The notes beneath the pieces are model-generated. The model did no database searches, had not been told where the DNA came from, and saw only the letters and a list, made by a program, of their open reading frames with translations. DNA of 64,000 nt from positions 1,732,593 to 1,796,592 of the forward strand of contig CM039465.1 of the NCBI GenBank assembly GCA_022414725.1. Direction: 5' to 3'. The DNA is from Microglena sp. YARC (Eukaryota > Chlorophyta > Chlorophyceae > Chlamydomonadales > Chlamydomonadaceae). The translations under genes were made by a program, and so were the position numbers. Shown in pieces: positions 48,501 to 61,268 of this stretch (position 1 is the stretch's first letter; the number at the start of each line of letters is the position of its first letter).

Positions 48501-51500
48501 TAGGTATGTTAGTTGCACGTAGATATGTGTTTAGGTATGTTGGTAGCATGTAGCATGTAGCTATATGTTTAGGTATGTTGGTAGCATGTAGCATGTAGCT
48601 ACAGCATGTAGCCGTAGCATGACGTGATACAAAGCACGCGTAACAGCTGCGTCACCGCCAGGGATATTTGTTTCCGTAATATATTCCAAACGGAGTACGA
48701 GACCCCGTTTTTGCCCAAATTGCCGGAATAAGAAACCCCTCAACAAAGTTTTTTTCCCCACTGAAATTGACTAAAAATGACCCTAATCGACCAAAATCGG
48801 AATAAGGATCCTGTTTTGGGAGGAAAACAAAGGAGAAAATAGGGACAGGAAAAAGATTTCCTCTTTTTGATTTGAAAACAATATCCCTGATCGCCGCCCT
48901 GGATGACTACCACTTGTAATCACTATCGAGTCTCATTATTACACATATTACCATGCATGGCTTCCTGCTGGCTTCCATGGCTGGGGGGGTCCACGTCCAC
49001 GCATGGGGGCAGTACTGGCATGGTACTGCAGGCACTACGAACGCGTCCCTCCAACCGAAGCAACTCCTGCTTTAGGTGCTGCAGCTTCTGGATGGCGGCG
49101 ATGGCTGTTCCATGGCCCGAGGATGCCCCTGAACCACCTGACATCTCCGGTGCAGAGGATTTGGAGGCCCAGGTCGTGGCCTGGACTAGCCAGGTAACCG
49201 CATCCTCAACGCTGCGAGCAATAGACAGGCCTTGCACTCTGTCTTGTAATGCTTGTTGCACCTCGGCTGTGGTGGTGATCGCATTTGTCTGGGAATCATA
49301 CAGAGAGCTGCATTCTTCTTCCAGCTTACGCTTGATATCCGTGAACTGTGTTTTGGCATCTTCAAACGACATATTGAGATCCTGAAGCTCTTGCCGTGCC
49401 TGTGTGTGTGTGTGTGTGCACAAGAAATTAGAGGATGGAATTCACTGATCCATTTAAACATTAAAGAACTGTGTTTTGGCCTCTTGAAACGACATATTGA
49501 GATCCTAAAGCTCTTGCCGTGCCTGTGTGTGCGGAATAAATTAGAGGATGGAATTCACTGATGCGCTTGGCATCCGTGAACTGTGTGTAGGCCTCTTCAA
49601 ACGACATATTGAGATCCTGGAGCTCTTGCCGTGCCTGTGTGTGTGTGCACAAGAAATTAGAGGATGGAATTCACTGATCCAATTAAGCTTTAAAGAACTG
49701 TGTGTTGGCCTCTTCAAACGACATATTGAGATCCTGGAGCTCTTGCCGTGCCTGTGTGTGTGTGTGCACAAGAAATTAGAGGATGGAATTCACTGATCCA
49801 ATTAAACGTTAAAGAACTGCGTGTTTTGGCCTCTTGAAACGACATATTGAGATCCTATAGCTCTTGCCGTGCCTGTGTGTGCGGAATAAATTAGAGGATG
49901 GAATTCACTGATACGCTTGACATCCATGAACTGTGTGTAGGCCTCTTCAAACGACATATTGAGATCCTGGAGCTCCTGCCGTGCCTGTGTGTGCACACGC
50001 AGTTAGAGGCTGGAATCAGGTGGAAGATCACATCACATTACTGATCCATGTAAACATCCATGAACTGTGTGTTGGCCTCTTCAAACGGCATATTGAGATC
50101 CTGGAGCTCTTGCCGTGCCTGTGTGTGTGTGTGCGCACAAGAAATTAGAGGATGGAATTCACTGATCCAATTAAACGTTAAAGAACTGTGTGTTGGCCTC
50201 TTCAAACGACATATTGAGATCCTGGAGCTCTTGCCGTGCCTGTGTGTGTGTGCACAAGAAATTAGAGGATGGAATTCACTGATCCAATTAAACGTTAAAG
50301 AACTGCGTGTTTTGGCCTCTTCAAATGGCACATGGAGCTTCTGGAGCTCCTGCCGTACCTGTGTGTGCGGAATAAATAAAAGGATGGAATTCACTGGTTC
50401 GTTTAAACATCCATGAACTGTGTATTGACCTCTTCAAAGGACACATGAAGATCCTTGAGGTCTTGCTGTGCCTGTGCTCAAGAAATTGTGTGTGTGTGTG
50501 TGTGCTGTGTGTGCTCAAGAAATGTGTGTGTGTGTGCTCAAGAAATTAGAGTGTGCGCAAGTAGTGTGTGTGTGTGCTCAAGAAATTAGAGGATGTCATT
50601 CACTGATCCATGGACTGCCCAAGAACTGTGTGTTTGGCACCTTACACGATTCATGGAGCTCCAGGAGCTCTTGCCGTGTCTGTGTGTGCACAATGAGTCA
50701 GAGGCTGGAATCAGGTGGAAGATCACATCACACCACTGATTCATGCAAACATCCACAAACTGCCTTTTGGTCCCTCTAAACAACATATGGAGCTCCTGCA
50801 GGTCCTGTTTTGTGTGTGTGCACAAGAAATTAGAGGATGTAATTCACTGATCCATGGACTGCCCAAGAACTGCGTGTTTGGCACCTTAAACGATTCATGG
50901 AGCTCCAAGAGCTCTTGCCGTGCCTGTGTGTGCACAAGAAATTAGAGGTTGGAATCAGGTGGAAGATCACACCACATCACTGACGCATTTAAACATCTAT
51001 GAAGCGCCTTTTGGTCCCTCCAAACGACACATGGAGCTCCTGGAGGTCCTGTTTTGTCTGTGTGTGCAAATAAATAAGAGGCTGGAATCACGTGGAAGAT
51101 CACATCACATCACTGATTCATTTAAACATCCACAAAATGCCTTTTGGTCCCTCCAAATGACACATGGCGATCCTGGAGCTCTTACCGTACCTGTGTGTGC
51201 AAAATAAATAAGAGGCTGGAATCAGGTGGAAGATCACACCACATCACATCACTGATTCATTTAAATATCCACAAAATGCCTTTTGGTCCCTCCAAACGAC
51301 ACATGGCGATCCTGGAGCTCTTACCGTACCTGTGTGTGCACAATAAATTAGAGGCTGGAAGCAGGTGAAAGATCACACCAAACGACTGATCAATTTACAC
51401 GTCCATGAACTGTGTTTTGGCATCTTCCGTCGAAATCGCAGCAGGAAATATCAAGATCCAGGAGATTAAAAAAATTAGAGGTTGGAATGAGGTGGAAGAT

Positions 51501-53523
51501 CACATCTGTGATTTGGCCTCTTTAAACAACATCATGGCAGCAGGGTACTTCCAAGCGCGCGCTTTTGCGTCCCACTGCACATTTCACGCAGATTTTTGCA
51601 ACCTCCTCTAGGCGCAGCAAGCAATTTTCGCGCTTTTTGCACTACAAAGCACAGATTTGTTTTTCCAAGTGAGCTAAAGCGCTGGCCAATTTGGTCAATG
51701 GAAGTACCCTGCATGGCAGGAGATCCTGGAACTCCTGCGGTAATTCCTTGATTTCACATGATTTCACTGATTCATTTAGACATACATGAACTGTGTTTTG
51801 GCCTCTTCAAACGAAATTATGGCAGGACATCCTGCTTTGCCTGTGTGTGCACAAGAAATTAGAGGTTGCAATGAGGCGGAAGACTACATCTGTGGTTTGG
51901 CCTCTTCAAACGACATCATGGCAGGAGATCCTGCCGTGCCTGTGTGTGCACAAGAAATTAAAGGTTGGAATAAGGCGGAAAATTACATCTGTGGTTTGGC
52001 CTCTTCAAACGACATCATGGCAGGAGATCCTGCCGTGCCTGTGTGTGCACAAGAAATTAAAGGTTGGAATAAGGCGGAAAATTACATTTGTGGTTTGGCC
52101 TCTTCAAACGACATCATGGCAGGAGATCCTGCCGTGCCTGTGTGTGCACAAGAAATTAAAGGTTGGAATAAGGCGGAAAATTACATCTGTGCTTTGGCCT
52201 CTTCAAACGACATCATGGCAGGAGATCCTGCCGTGCCTGTGTGTGCACAAGAAATTAAAGGTTGGAATAAGGCGGAAAATTACATCTGTGGTTTGGCCTC
52301 TTCAAACGACATCATGGCAGGAGATCCTGTAATTCCTGCCGTAATTCCTTGATTTCACGTGATTTCACTGATTCATTTAAACATACATGAACTGTGTTTT
52401 GGCCTCTTCAAACGACATCATGGCAGGAGATCCTGGATCTCCTGCCATGATTTCTTGATTAGCGGAGCCCCCACTTCACCCCGATGTCCGTTTGACCGAC
52501 GACTGTGAGACTGACACGAAGCCTGACACGAAGCCAACTGTCTTGTAACTAACTGGCTTTGGCCAGCTCTATTCTGTTGCCACCTACGGTGACTATAGCT
52601 AGCTCCGGCTTACGCTATGGTGTCCTTAACTTCACGTCCTGTGAGTGAATGTATTACACGGATGTAACAATTCCAATTTCAATTTCTGTTGCCACCTGTC
52701 GCTTCGATAAAACTCTCCGCCAATTGTTCGCATCGCGCTGCCTAGGACTTTCACGTGATTTTAGTGATTCACTTGAACATACATTTGAGTAGCTTGCATA
52801 GACTAAAGGAGCTCCCCAGCAGCAGCAACACCCCATCCACCCTCACCTGCTCCAATGCGTATATCGTAGTATTAATAACACTTCTAAACTCACTTGCGCC
52901 AGTTCAGTATGATTAGCCGAGGCAACAGCCATGTGGGTAGCTTGCAGAGACTGAAGGAACCCCCAGCAGCAGCAACACCCCATCCACCCTCACCTGCTCC
53001 GATATGTATCTCAGCATTTAATAGCACCACAAAACTCACCCGCACCAGTTTCGTATGATTAACGGAGCAACCCATCCACCCTCACCTGCTCCAATATATA
53101 CCGTTGCATTAAATAGCACTACTAAACTCACATGCAACAGTTCGGTATGATTAGCCGAGGCAACGGCCATGTGAGTAGCTTGCAGAGACTGAAGGAGCTC
53201 CTTGGCAGCAGCAACTTTTCGCTCAGATGACTGGACGCTGATGTCAAGCTCACTCAACATCTGCTCTGAGCTTGCGACCTGGAGCAGGTGTACAAATTCA
53301 AATGCCAAGTCTAGTAAAAAAAACACAATGATAAAGCCTGGTGAGGCATGGTATTAAGGGAGCCCCGTCTTACGGCGGTAGGGAAAGGGCAGCTACTACT
53401 TTACCTGGACAAAGCTAACATGGCGGTTGACAGCGACCGCGAACACTTAAGCGCACCTGTGGGGATTCGAACTTTCTCGCAGCAGCATGGAGCTCCTAGT
53501 AGCCTTTCAGGTGCCTATAGGCT

Positions 53524-53554
<31 letters not shown>

Positions 53555-53698
53555 AAAAACATCGAATCGAAAAACGAAGTTTTTTATTTTGCGTTGGCAT
53601 TTGACAGCGACCGAGAAACACTTAAGCGCACCTGTGGGGATTCGAACTTTCTTGCAGCAGCATGGAGCTCCTAGTAGCCTTTCAGGTGCCTATAGGCT

Positions 53699-53729
<31 letters not shown>

Positions 53730-53887
53730 CATCGAATCGAAAAACGAAGTTTTTTTTTATTTTGCGTTGGCATTTGACAGCGACCGAGAACACTTAAGCG
53801 CACCCGTGGGGATCCGAATTTACATTATAACTCGTCTTTACGCAGCAGCATGGTGCTCCTAGTAGCCTTAGAGGTGCCAATAGGCTT

Positions 53888-53918
<31 letters not shown>

Positions 53919-56900
53919 CATCGAATCGAAAACGAAGATTTTTTAATTTTCGTTTGAAGGGATTCCTCCCCCGAAAATGTGGCGAGACAACAAAAATGTC
54001 GGTTGAGACAACAACAAAAATGTTCTCCAAATCGCATTTTTACTGCACATTCGGATTCCTTGTGAAATTCTATGACATGTAGCACTAAGGAAATGATGCT
54101 TGGCACACATATAAGCATAGTAAATTGCGATGCAAAATACGAAAAGACCTGGGGAAAAAATAGATTCTAGAAGCGTTGTTTTACGGTGTTGGGCGCAAAA
54201 CTAAGCCTCTAGGAGAAAATTGGGGTATTCACAGTGTACTTCACATAGCAATTATACATGGTATGTACTCAGGTCACATTTTCATGAGCACATCTGAGCA
54301 TCGCAATTGAAGAAACAAAAGCCAGCTATTGGTTGCTTGGGCCAAAAAGCTTCAAGTGACTGGTAATAATTAGATCCAAGGGTGCCGTAAGCTACTATTG
54401 CAGATGTGAAGCATCCAAACATGTGCGCAAGCATGTGTTTGGGAATATAATTGTTCTTAAACACATCCATTTGGAAACATCAGAGCTACACAATCCGCAA
54501 AAACTATAAATGGCACTAAGGCATTTTCCTCCACTTGGCTCACTCACCAAAAAGTCAAAATCGTGAATAGAGAGCAGAACAAACTTTTGCAAATTGGTTT
54601 GCAAATTGTTTTGCAAATTGTTTTGCATATTGCTTTGCATACTGCTTTGCAAATTTTTGCAAATTGTTTTGCAAATTGTTTTGCAAATTGTTTTGCCCCA
54701 AAACTCAATTGAAGTATAAATTCGGACTCTTTAAGAAATTCTATGATACTATGCACTCATTTGATGCTGTTTGGCCAACACATAAGCATAGCAAATTGTG
54801 ATAAAAAGTACGTAATTCTAACGCCCGGTGAGGCATGGTATTAAGGGAGCCCCGTTTTACAGCGGCAGGGAAAGGGCTGCTACATTACCTGGACAAAGCT
54901 TACATGGCATTTGACAGCGACCGCGAACACTTAAGCGCACCCGTGGGGATTCGAACTTTCTCGCAGCAGCATGGAGCTCCTAGTAGCCTTTCAAGTGCCA
55001 ATAGGCTCCCCCCCCCCCCCCCGCCCCCCCCCCCCCCCCCCCCCCCCCAAAAAAAAAGGGGGGCAATTTCCTTCCAAGAATACCCTGGGCCATTCTTTTA
55101 CCATCCATTCCCATTCTAAACATTCCCAACCAGCTATTTCTTGGGCGCACCTTTGAATTTTTGAACTTGAATTCCAAGGAATTTTGAAATCCTGTGATTT
55201 TTACTCTTTCTGGATTCTGGGCGATTGGTGCCAAAACCAATACTGCGATGAGTTGTTGTTGTTGTTGGGGGGGGGGGGGGCAATTTTCATTACAAAATAC
55301 CCTGGGCCATTCATACACCATCCATTCCCATGTGCTCACTACTATGAATCATATCACCGTATGCAGGATAGTATCTAGACCCAAGACAAGTCCACACAAG
55401 GTCCTGGGCTGGGTTGACGAACCCAGACATTTCCTGGACCCCATGCCATCCATTCTCTACCACGCCGTCCACTCCCCTGCTGGTCATTCCTACACAATCC
55501 ATTCCCATTCTAGACATTCTCAACCAGCTACTCCTTCTGCGCACCTGAGCTTCCAGGGAACGAAGGTTTGCCTCCTGTTTTGAAATTTCTGCCTCAAGCG
55601 TGGCCATCATCATTGATGGGGTTTGGGTCTCTACCGCCTACGAGGAGAGACGATGGTGGTGGTGATGATAGCAGTAATGATGGTTACAACAGAGAAAATC
55701 TCCGAAACAGGCTGGACACACCCCCACCCCCTTTATGGGGAGGTCGAGATCTACCCCCCCCACCCCCCACCACACACACACATTTGTTCAACTTGTTTCG
55801 ATGGTTTGCGCAAGCCCTACCCTGAGACTCCCCCACCCCGCCCCCCTTCGGGCAACCTACCCCAATCGCTACCATGAGCCCAACCTTGAAAAACATCAAA
55901 TCCCTGGTCGTTAGCAGAAGCCCCCCTATCTGAAATGAAAAAAAGCTCTGCCACACCTGGGTCTGTACCGGGACTTGCAGCTCCAAAAGTCGGCCAAACC
56001 TTCTGCTCCCCTACCCGGCCCCGCCCCCTTCGGGCAACCTTACCCAATCGCTACCAGGAGCCCAACCTTGAAAGACACAAAATCCGTGGTAGCTACCAGA
56101 AGCCCCCCTTTCTGAAACGGAAAAAAGCTCTGCCACACCTGTGTCTGTACCGGGACTTGCAGCTCCAAAAGTTGTGCCTGCAGATCCTTGATTAGTGCCT
56201 CCAGTTTCCCGATTTCGCGTTCATGTTGCACGCTTGAGCTCCGCTCCCTCACCTCCGCTGCTTGGGATGCTTCCAGCCGTGCCGATAACTCCTCTACCAT
56301 CATGTCAGCTACCTTGCACTGCTCCTTTGTAGCTGAGAACTGCCTGTCAGCTACATCAGCTCGTTGCTCGGCCTCCTTGATGGCCAAGGCATTACTCCTT
56401 AACTTGGCCACGAGATCGTGCATGCGTTCTTCTGCACGCTCTACTTCCACCTGTGGGACCAAGGGAGGCGATGAAGATGGTGGTGGTGGTGATGCTGATG
56501 ATGGTGTTGGTGATGGTGTTGGTAGTGGTGATGATGATGGTGCTGTTGGTGATGGTGTTGGTGATAATGGTGGTGGTGGTGGTGACGCTGGTGGTGGCAC
56601 TGCTCTTTAACTTGTCCACAAGATCCTGCATGCGTTCTTCTGCCCGCTCAACTTCTCCCTTTGGGACCACAGGAGTTGATGATGATAGTGTTGTTGACGA
56701 TGGCGGTGATGTTGTTAATGATGATGGTGGTGATGGTGGTGTTGGTGCTGTTGGTGGTCATGCTCCTTAACTTGGCCACAAGATCGTGCATGCGTTCTTC
56801 TGCACACTCTACTTCCGCCTGTGGGACCAAGGGAGGTGATGGTGTTGTTGTTGGTGATGCTGATGTTGGTGTTGGTGATGGTGTTGGTAGTGGTGATGAT

Positions 56901-59900
56901 GCTGGTGCTGTTGGTGATGATGCTGGTGCTGTTGGTGATGATGCTGGTGCTGTTGGTGATGGTGGTGTTGGTGCTGTTAGTGGTGGTGATGCTGGTGGTG
57001 GTGATGCTCCTTAACTTGGCCATAAGATCTTGCATGCGTTCTGTTGCCCGCTTTACTTCCACCTGTGGGACAAAGGAAGGTGCTGATGCTGATGCTGATG
57101 TTGTTGTTGGTTGTGGTAGTGCTTATGATGTTGGTGCTGATGTTGGTGCTGATGATGTTGTTGGTGATGGTGATGTTGGTGATGATGGTAGTGGTGCTGA
57201 TGATGGTGGTGGTGCTGATGATGGTGCTGGTGATGGTAGTGCTGATGATGGTGGTGGTGTTGGTGATGGTGGTGATGGTAAGTTTGGTGAAGATAATGAT
57301 GGTGATTATGATGATGGGGCTGTCGATGATGATGGGAGGTTTATCACATGCAGGTTGAGGTTTATCACATGAAGGTTGAGGAAGCAAAAACGTTACTGAA
57401 ATCAGCTGTGCTAGGAGAATTGAAGGGTTGAAGCCGGGCAGCACATGCGGGCCATACATGCGGACAGTACATGCGGGCAGTAAATGCGGGCAGCACATGA
57501 GGGCGGCACAAGAGGGCAGTACATACTGGCAGCTCATGAGGGTAGTACATGTGGGCAGCACATGTGGGTAGTACATGTGGGCAGCACATGAGGGCAGTAC
57601 ATGCGGCAGCGCATGAGGGGACCTCCCGACACATTGTGCTCAGGAGATAATCTCTGCATACACCACCACCACCATATTCACACACACTACCACCACTACC
57701 ACCACCACACACACCACCACTACCACCACCACACACACCACTACTACCACTACCACCACCACCACACACACCACCACCATTACCACACACACCACCAATT
57801 CAACCACCACCACACATTAGGGAACCTACCGACACACTCTGCTCAGCAAATGATCTCTGTTGTATTTGCTTTTGAAGCGCAGACAGCTCGGTCTCCAACT
57901 GGGCATTCCTGCATTTGGACAAGAGAAGAGTAATATGAGAAAAGGTCACTTCAGATGTGGTAAGTGTTTAATGTGTTAAGTGCTTATGGTACTGTCGACA
58001 TGCCCTTGAACACCCCAGCAGCAAAGTGTAAATGTGTGGAGATGCGGTTGGGTATGTTGCCTGCGCACCTTGCCATCAACCTTCTGACCTTTCTTCATAC
58101 CGACTCCTGCTGCTGCATCACCCCAGCGGACTCAGCGTCATGCTCTCACAGACCACATTCAAATCATATGTTCAAACACAAACGCCAAGTCCAGTTTACG
58201 CCAAGTATTAATGTGTGAAGATGCGATTGGGTATGTTGTCTGTGCACCTGGTCATCAACCTTCCGACCTTTCTCCCTTATGACCCCAGCTGCTACACCAC
58301 CACAGCAGACTCAGCGTCATGCTCTCACAAGCCCCGTTCAAATCATACATACATATACATACAAGTGAACGCCCAAGTAATAATGTGTGTAGACGCAATT
58401 GCGCGTGTTGTTTGCGCAGCTGGCCATCAACCTTCCGACCTCTCTCCCTAACAACCCTAGCTGCTGCACCCCAGCGGACTCAGCGCAAAGGCCAAGTATG
58501 AAAATGTGAAGATTAAATTGGGTTTGTTGTCTGCGCACCTGGCCATCAGCCATCCGACCTCTCTTCCTAACGACGCTACCTGCTGCACCACCCCAGCAGA
58601 CACAGAGTCATGCTCCTCACAGAGCACATTCAAATCATTTGTATAAATACAAACGCCAAGTCCAGTTTACGCCAAGTATTAATGTGTGAAGATGCGATTG
58701 GGTATGTTGTTTGCGCACCTGGCCATCAACCTTCCGACCTCTCTCCCTAACAACACTAGCTGCTGCACCACCCCAGCAGACTCAGAGTCATGCTCCTCAC
58801 AGACCGCATTCAGCTGGTCTGCCTGTGCCTTGGCAACCTCTGCAGCTCCTCTCAGCTCCTTCAACTGATCCTCAGCACTCGAGAGTCTCTCCCTCTCTGC
58901 CCGGACCTCATCAAGTGCTTTTACAGTCTTCACAGCTTCGACCTGCTGGGGGGGGGGGGGGGGGGGGGGGGGGGGTCCTAAGTTACAGACGGAGAATCTA
59001 GGGTTACGGGGTGGCCTGTTAGGGGTTAATACGGGTGTGGGGTGTGGGGTGTGTGGGGGAGAGGGGGTCCTAAGCCAACAACCAATAAACAAGGTAGAAA
59101 TAGATAACCACCACCACACCACACCACCACCACACACTACTAAAGAGAAACGAACAGCACCTGCTCATTCTCTTTAGCCACAGCCAGCTTCTGCTCCAGC
59201 TCGGCCACCTGCTGCTCTAGCAGCCACTCCCTCTCTCTCTGAACGCCAACTACAACTAAACAAGGTATAAATACATAATCACCACCACCACCACCACACA
59301 CACAACTCAAAGAGAAATCAACAGCACCTGCTCATTCTCTTTAGCCACAGCCAGCTTCTGCTCCAGCTCGGCCACCTGCTGCTCCAGCAGTGACTCCCGC
59401 TCTCTATGCGCAGCACCACGGGAATGCAGCTCAGCCTCCACGGCCACCGCTCGCTGCTGCCCCGCGTCCAACTCAGCCAGTGCTTGAGTAAGGCCTGCCT
59501 CCCTCTCCTCCAGCTGCCTGCCCGCTCGAGCAAGGCCTGCCTCCTTCTCCTCTAGCTCCCTGCGCAGCTCCCCAAGCTTTCCTTCTAGCTCTGAATAGCG
59601 TTCCTGGAGCCTGGCCAGCTCCTCCCTGGTAGCTTCCAGTGCTGACCCACTCTGTGCACTTGATTCACTTGCACAAGCTACCAGACTGGCCTTCTCAACC
59701 TCGTGCACCCGCACTATCTCAGCCCTGCTTGCTTGGGACTCCACTACCGCAGCTTGCAGCTCAACTGACAGGAGACCAGCTCGCTCTCTTAGCCCCACCT
59801 GATGATTTAGAAAGGGTAAGTTCTGAGGGTGCTTTTGCGAGATTTTGCAAATTCCAGGCAATTGATGACGACAGCGACGACGACGATGATTATGATGATG

Positions 59901-61234
59901 ATGATGATGTTTGGGACTAAACTACTGAGGCTTGCAGATAAACTGACAGGAGACCAGCTCGCTCTCTTAGCCCCACCTGTTGATATAATAAGGGTAAGTT
60001 CTGATGGTGACTTCGCAAGAAGTTGGAATTCCAGACATTTGATGACGATGATGATGATGATGATGATGATGATGATAATGATGATGATTGGGACTCTACT
60101 ACCGCAGCTTGAAGCTCAACTGACAGTAGACCAGCTCGCTCCCTTAGCCCCACCTGATGATTTAGTAAGGGCAAGTTTTGAGGGTGCTTTTGCGAGATTT
60201 TGCAAAATCCAGGCATTTGATGACGACAGCGACGACGACCATGATTATGATTATGATGATGATGTTTGGGACTAAACTACCGAGGCTTGCAGATAAACTG
60301 ACAGGAGACCAGCTCGCTCCCTTAGCCCCACCTGTTGATTTAGAAAGGGTAAGTTCTGAGGGTGATTTTGTGAGATCTTGAAAATTCCAGACATTTAATG
60401 ACGACGATGACGATGCTTGTGACTCTACTACCGCAGCTTTTTGATAAACTGACAGGAGACCAGCTCGCTCTCTTAGCCCCACCTGTTGATTTAGTAAGGG
60501 TAAGTTCTGAGGGTGCTTTTGTGAGATTTTGATAATTCCAGACATTTGATGATGCAACGATGACGACGACGATGATCATGATGATGTTTGGGAATCCACT
60601 ACTGAGGCTTGCAGCTGAACTGACAGGAGACCAGCTCGCTCCCTTAGCCCCACCTGATGATTTAGTAAGGGCAAGTTTTGAGGGTGCTTTTGCGAGATTT
60701 TGCAAAATCCAGGCATTTGATGACGACGGCGATGACGACGGTGACAATAATGATGATGATGTTTGGGACTCCACTACCGAGGCTTGCAGATGAACTGACA
60801 GGAGACCAGCTCGCTCTCTTAGCCCCACCTGTTGATTTAGTAAGGGTAAGTTCTGAGGGTGATTTTGTGAGATCTTGATAATTCCAGACATTTGATGACG
60901 ACGGCGACCACGACGACAATGATGATGATGATGATGTTTGGGACTAAACTACCAAGGCTTGCAGATAAACTGACAGGAGACCAGCTCGCTCTCTTAGCCC
61001 CACCTGTTGATTTAGTGAGGGTAAGTTCAGAGGGTGATTTTGTGAGATCTTGAAAATTCCAGACATTTAATGACGACGATGATGATGCTTGTGACTCTAC
61101 TACCGCAGCTTTTTGACAAACTGACAGGAGACCAGCTCGCTCTCTTAGCCCCACCTGTTGATTTAGTGAGGGTAAGTTCTGAGGGTGATTTTGTGAGATC
61201 TTGATAATTCCAGACATTTGATGACGACGGCGAC

Positions 61235-61268
<34 letters not shown>

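Noticed and set aside
51786..52352. 188-codon frame with five 33-residue repeats (+ strand)
   Set aside because: It is antisense to the coiled-coil gene and arises because the echo unit there is 98-99 bases, a multiple of three. No independent coding evidence.
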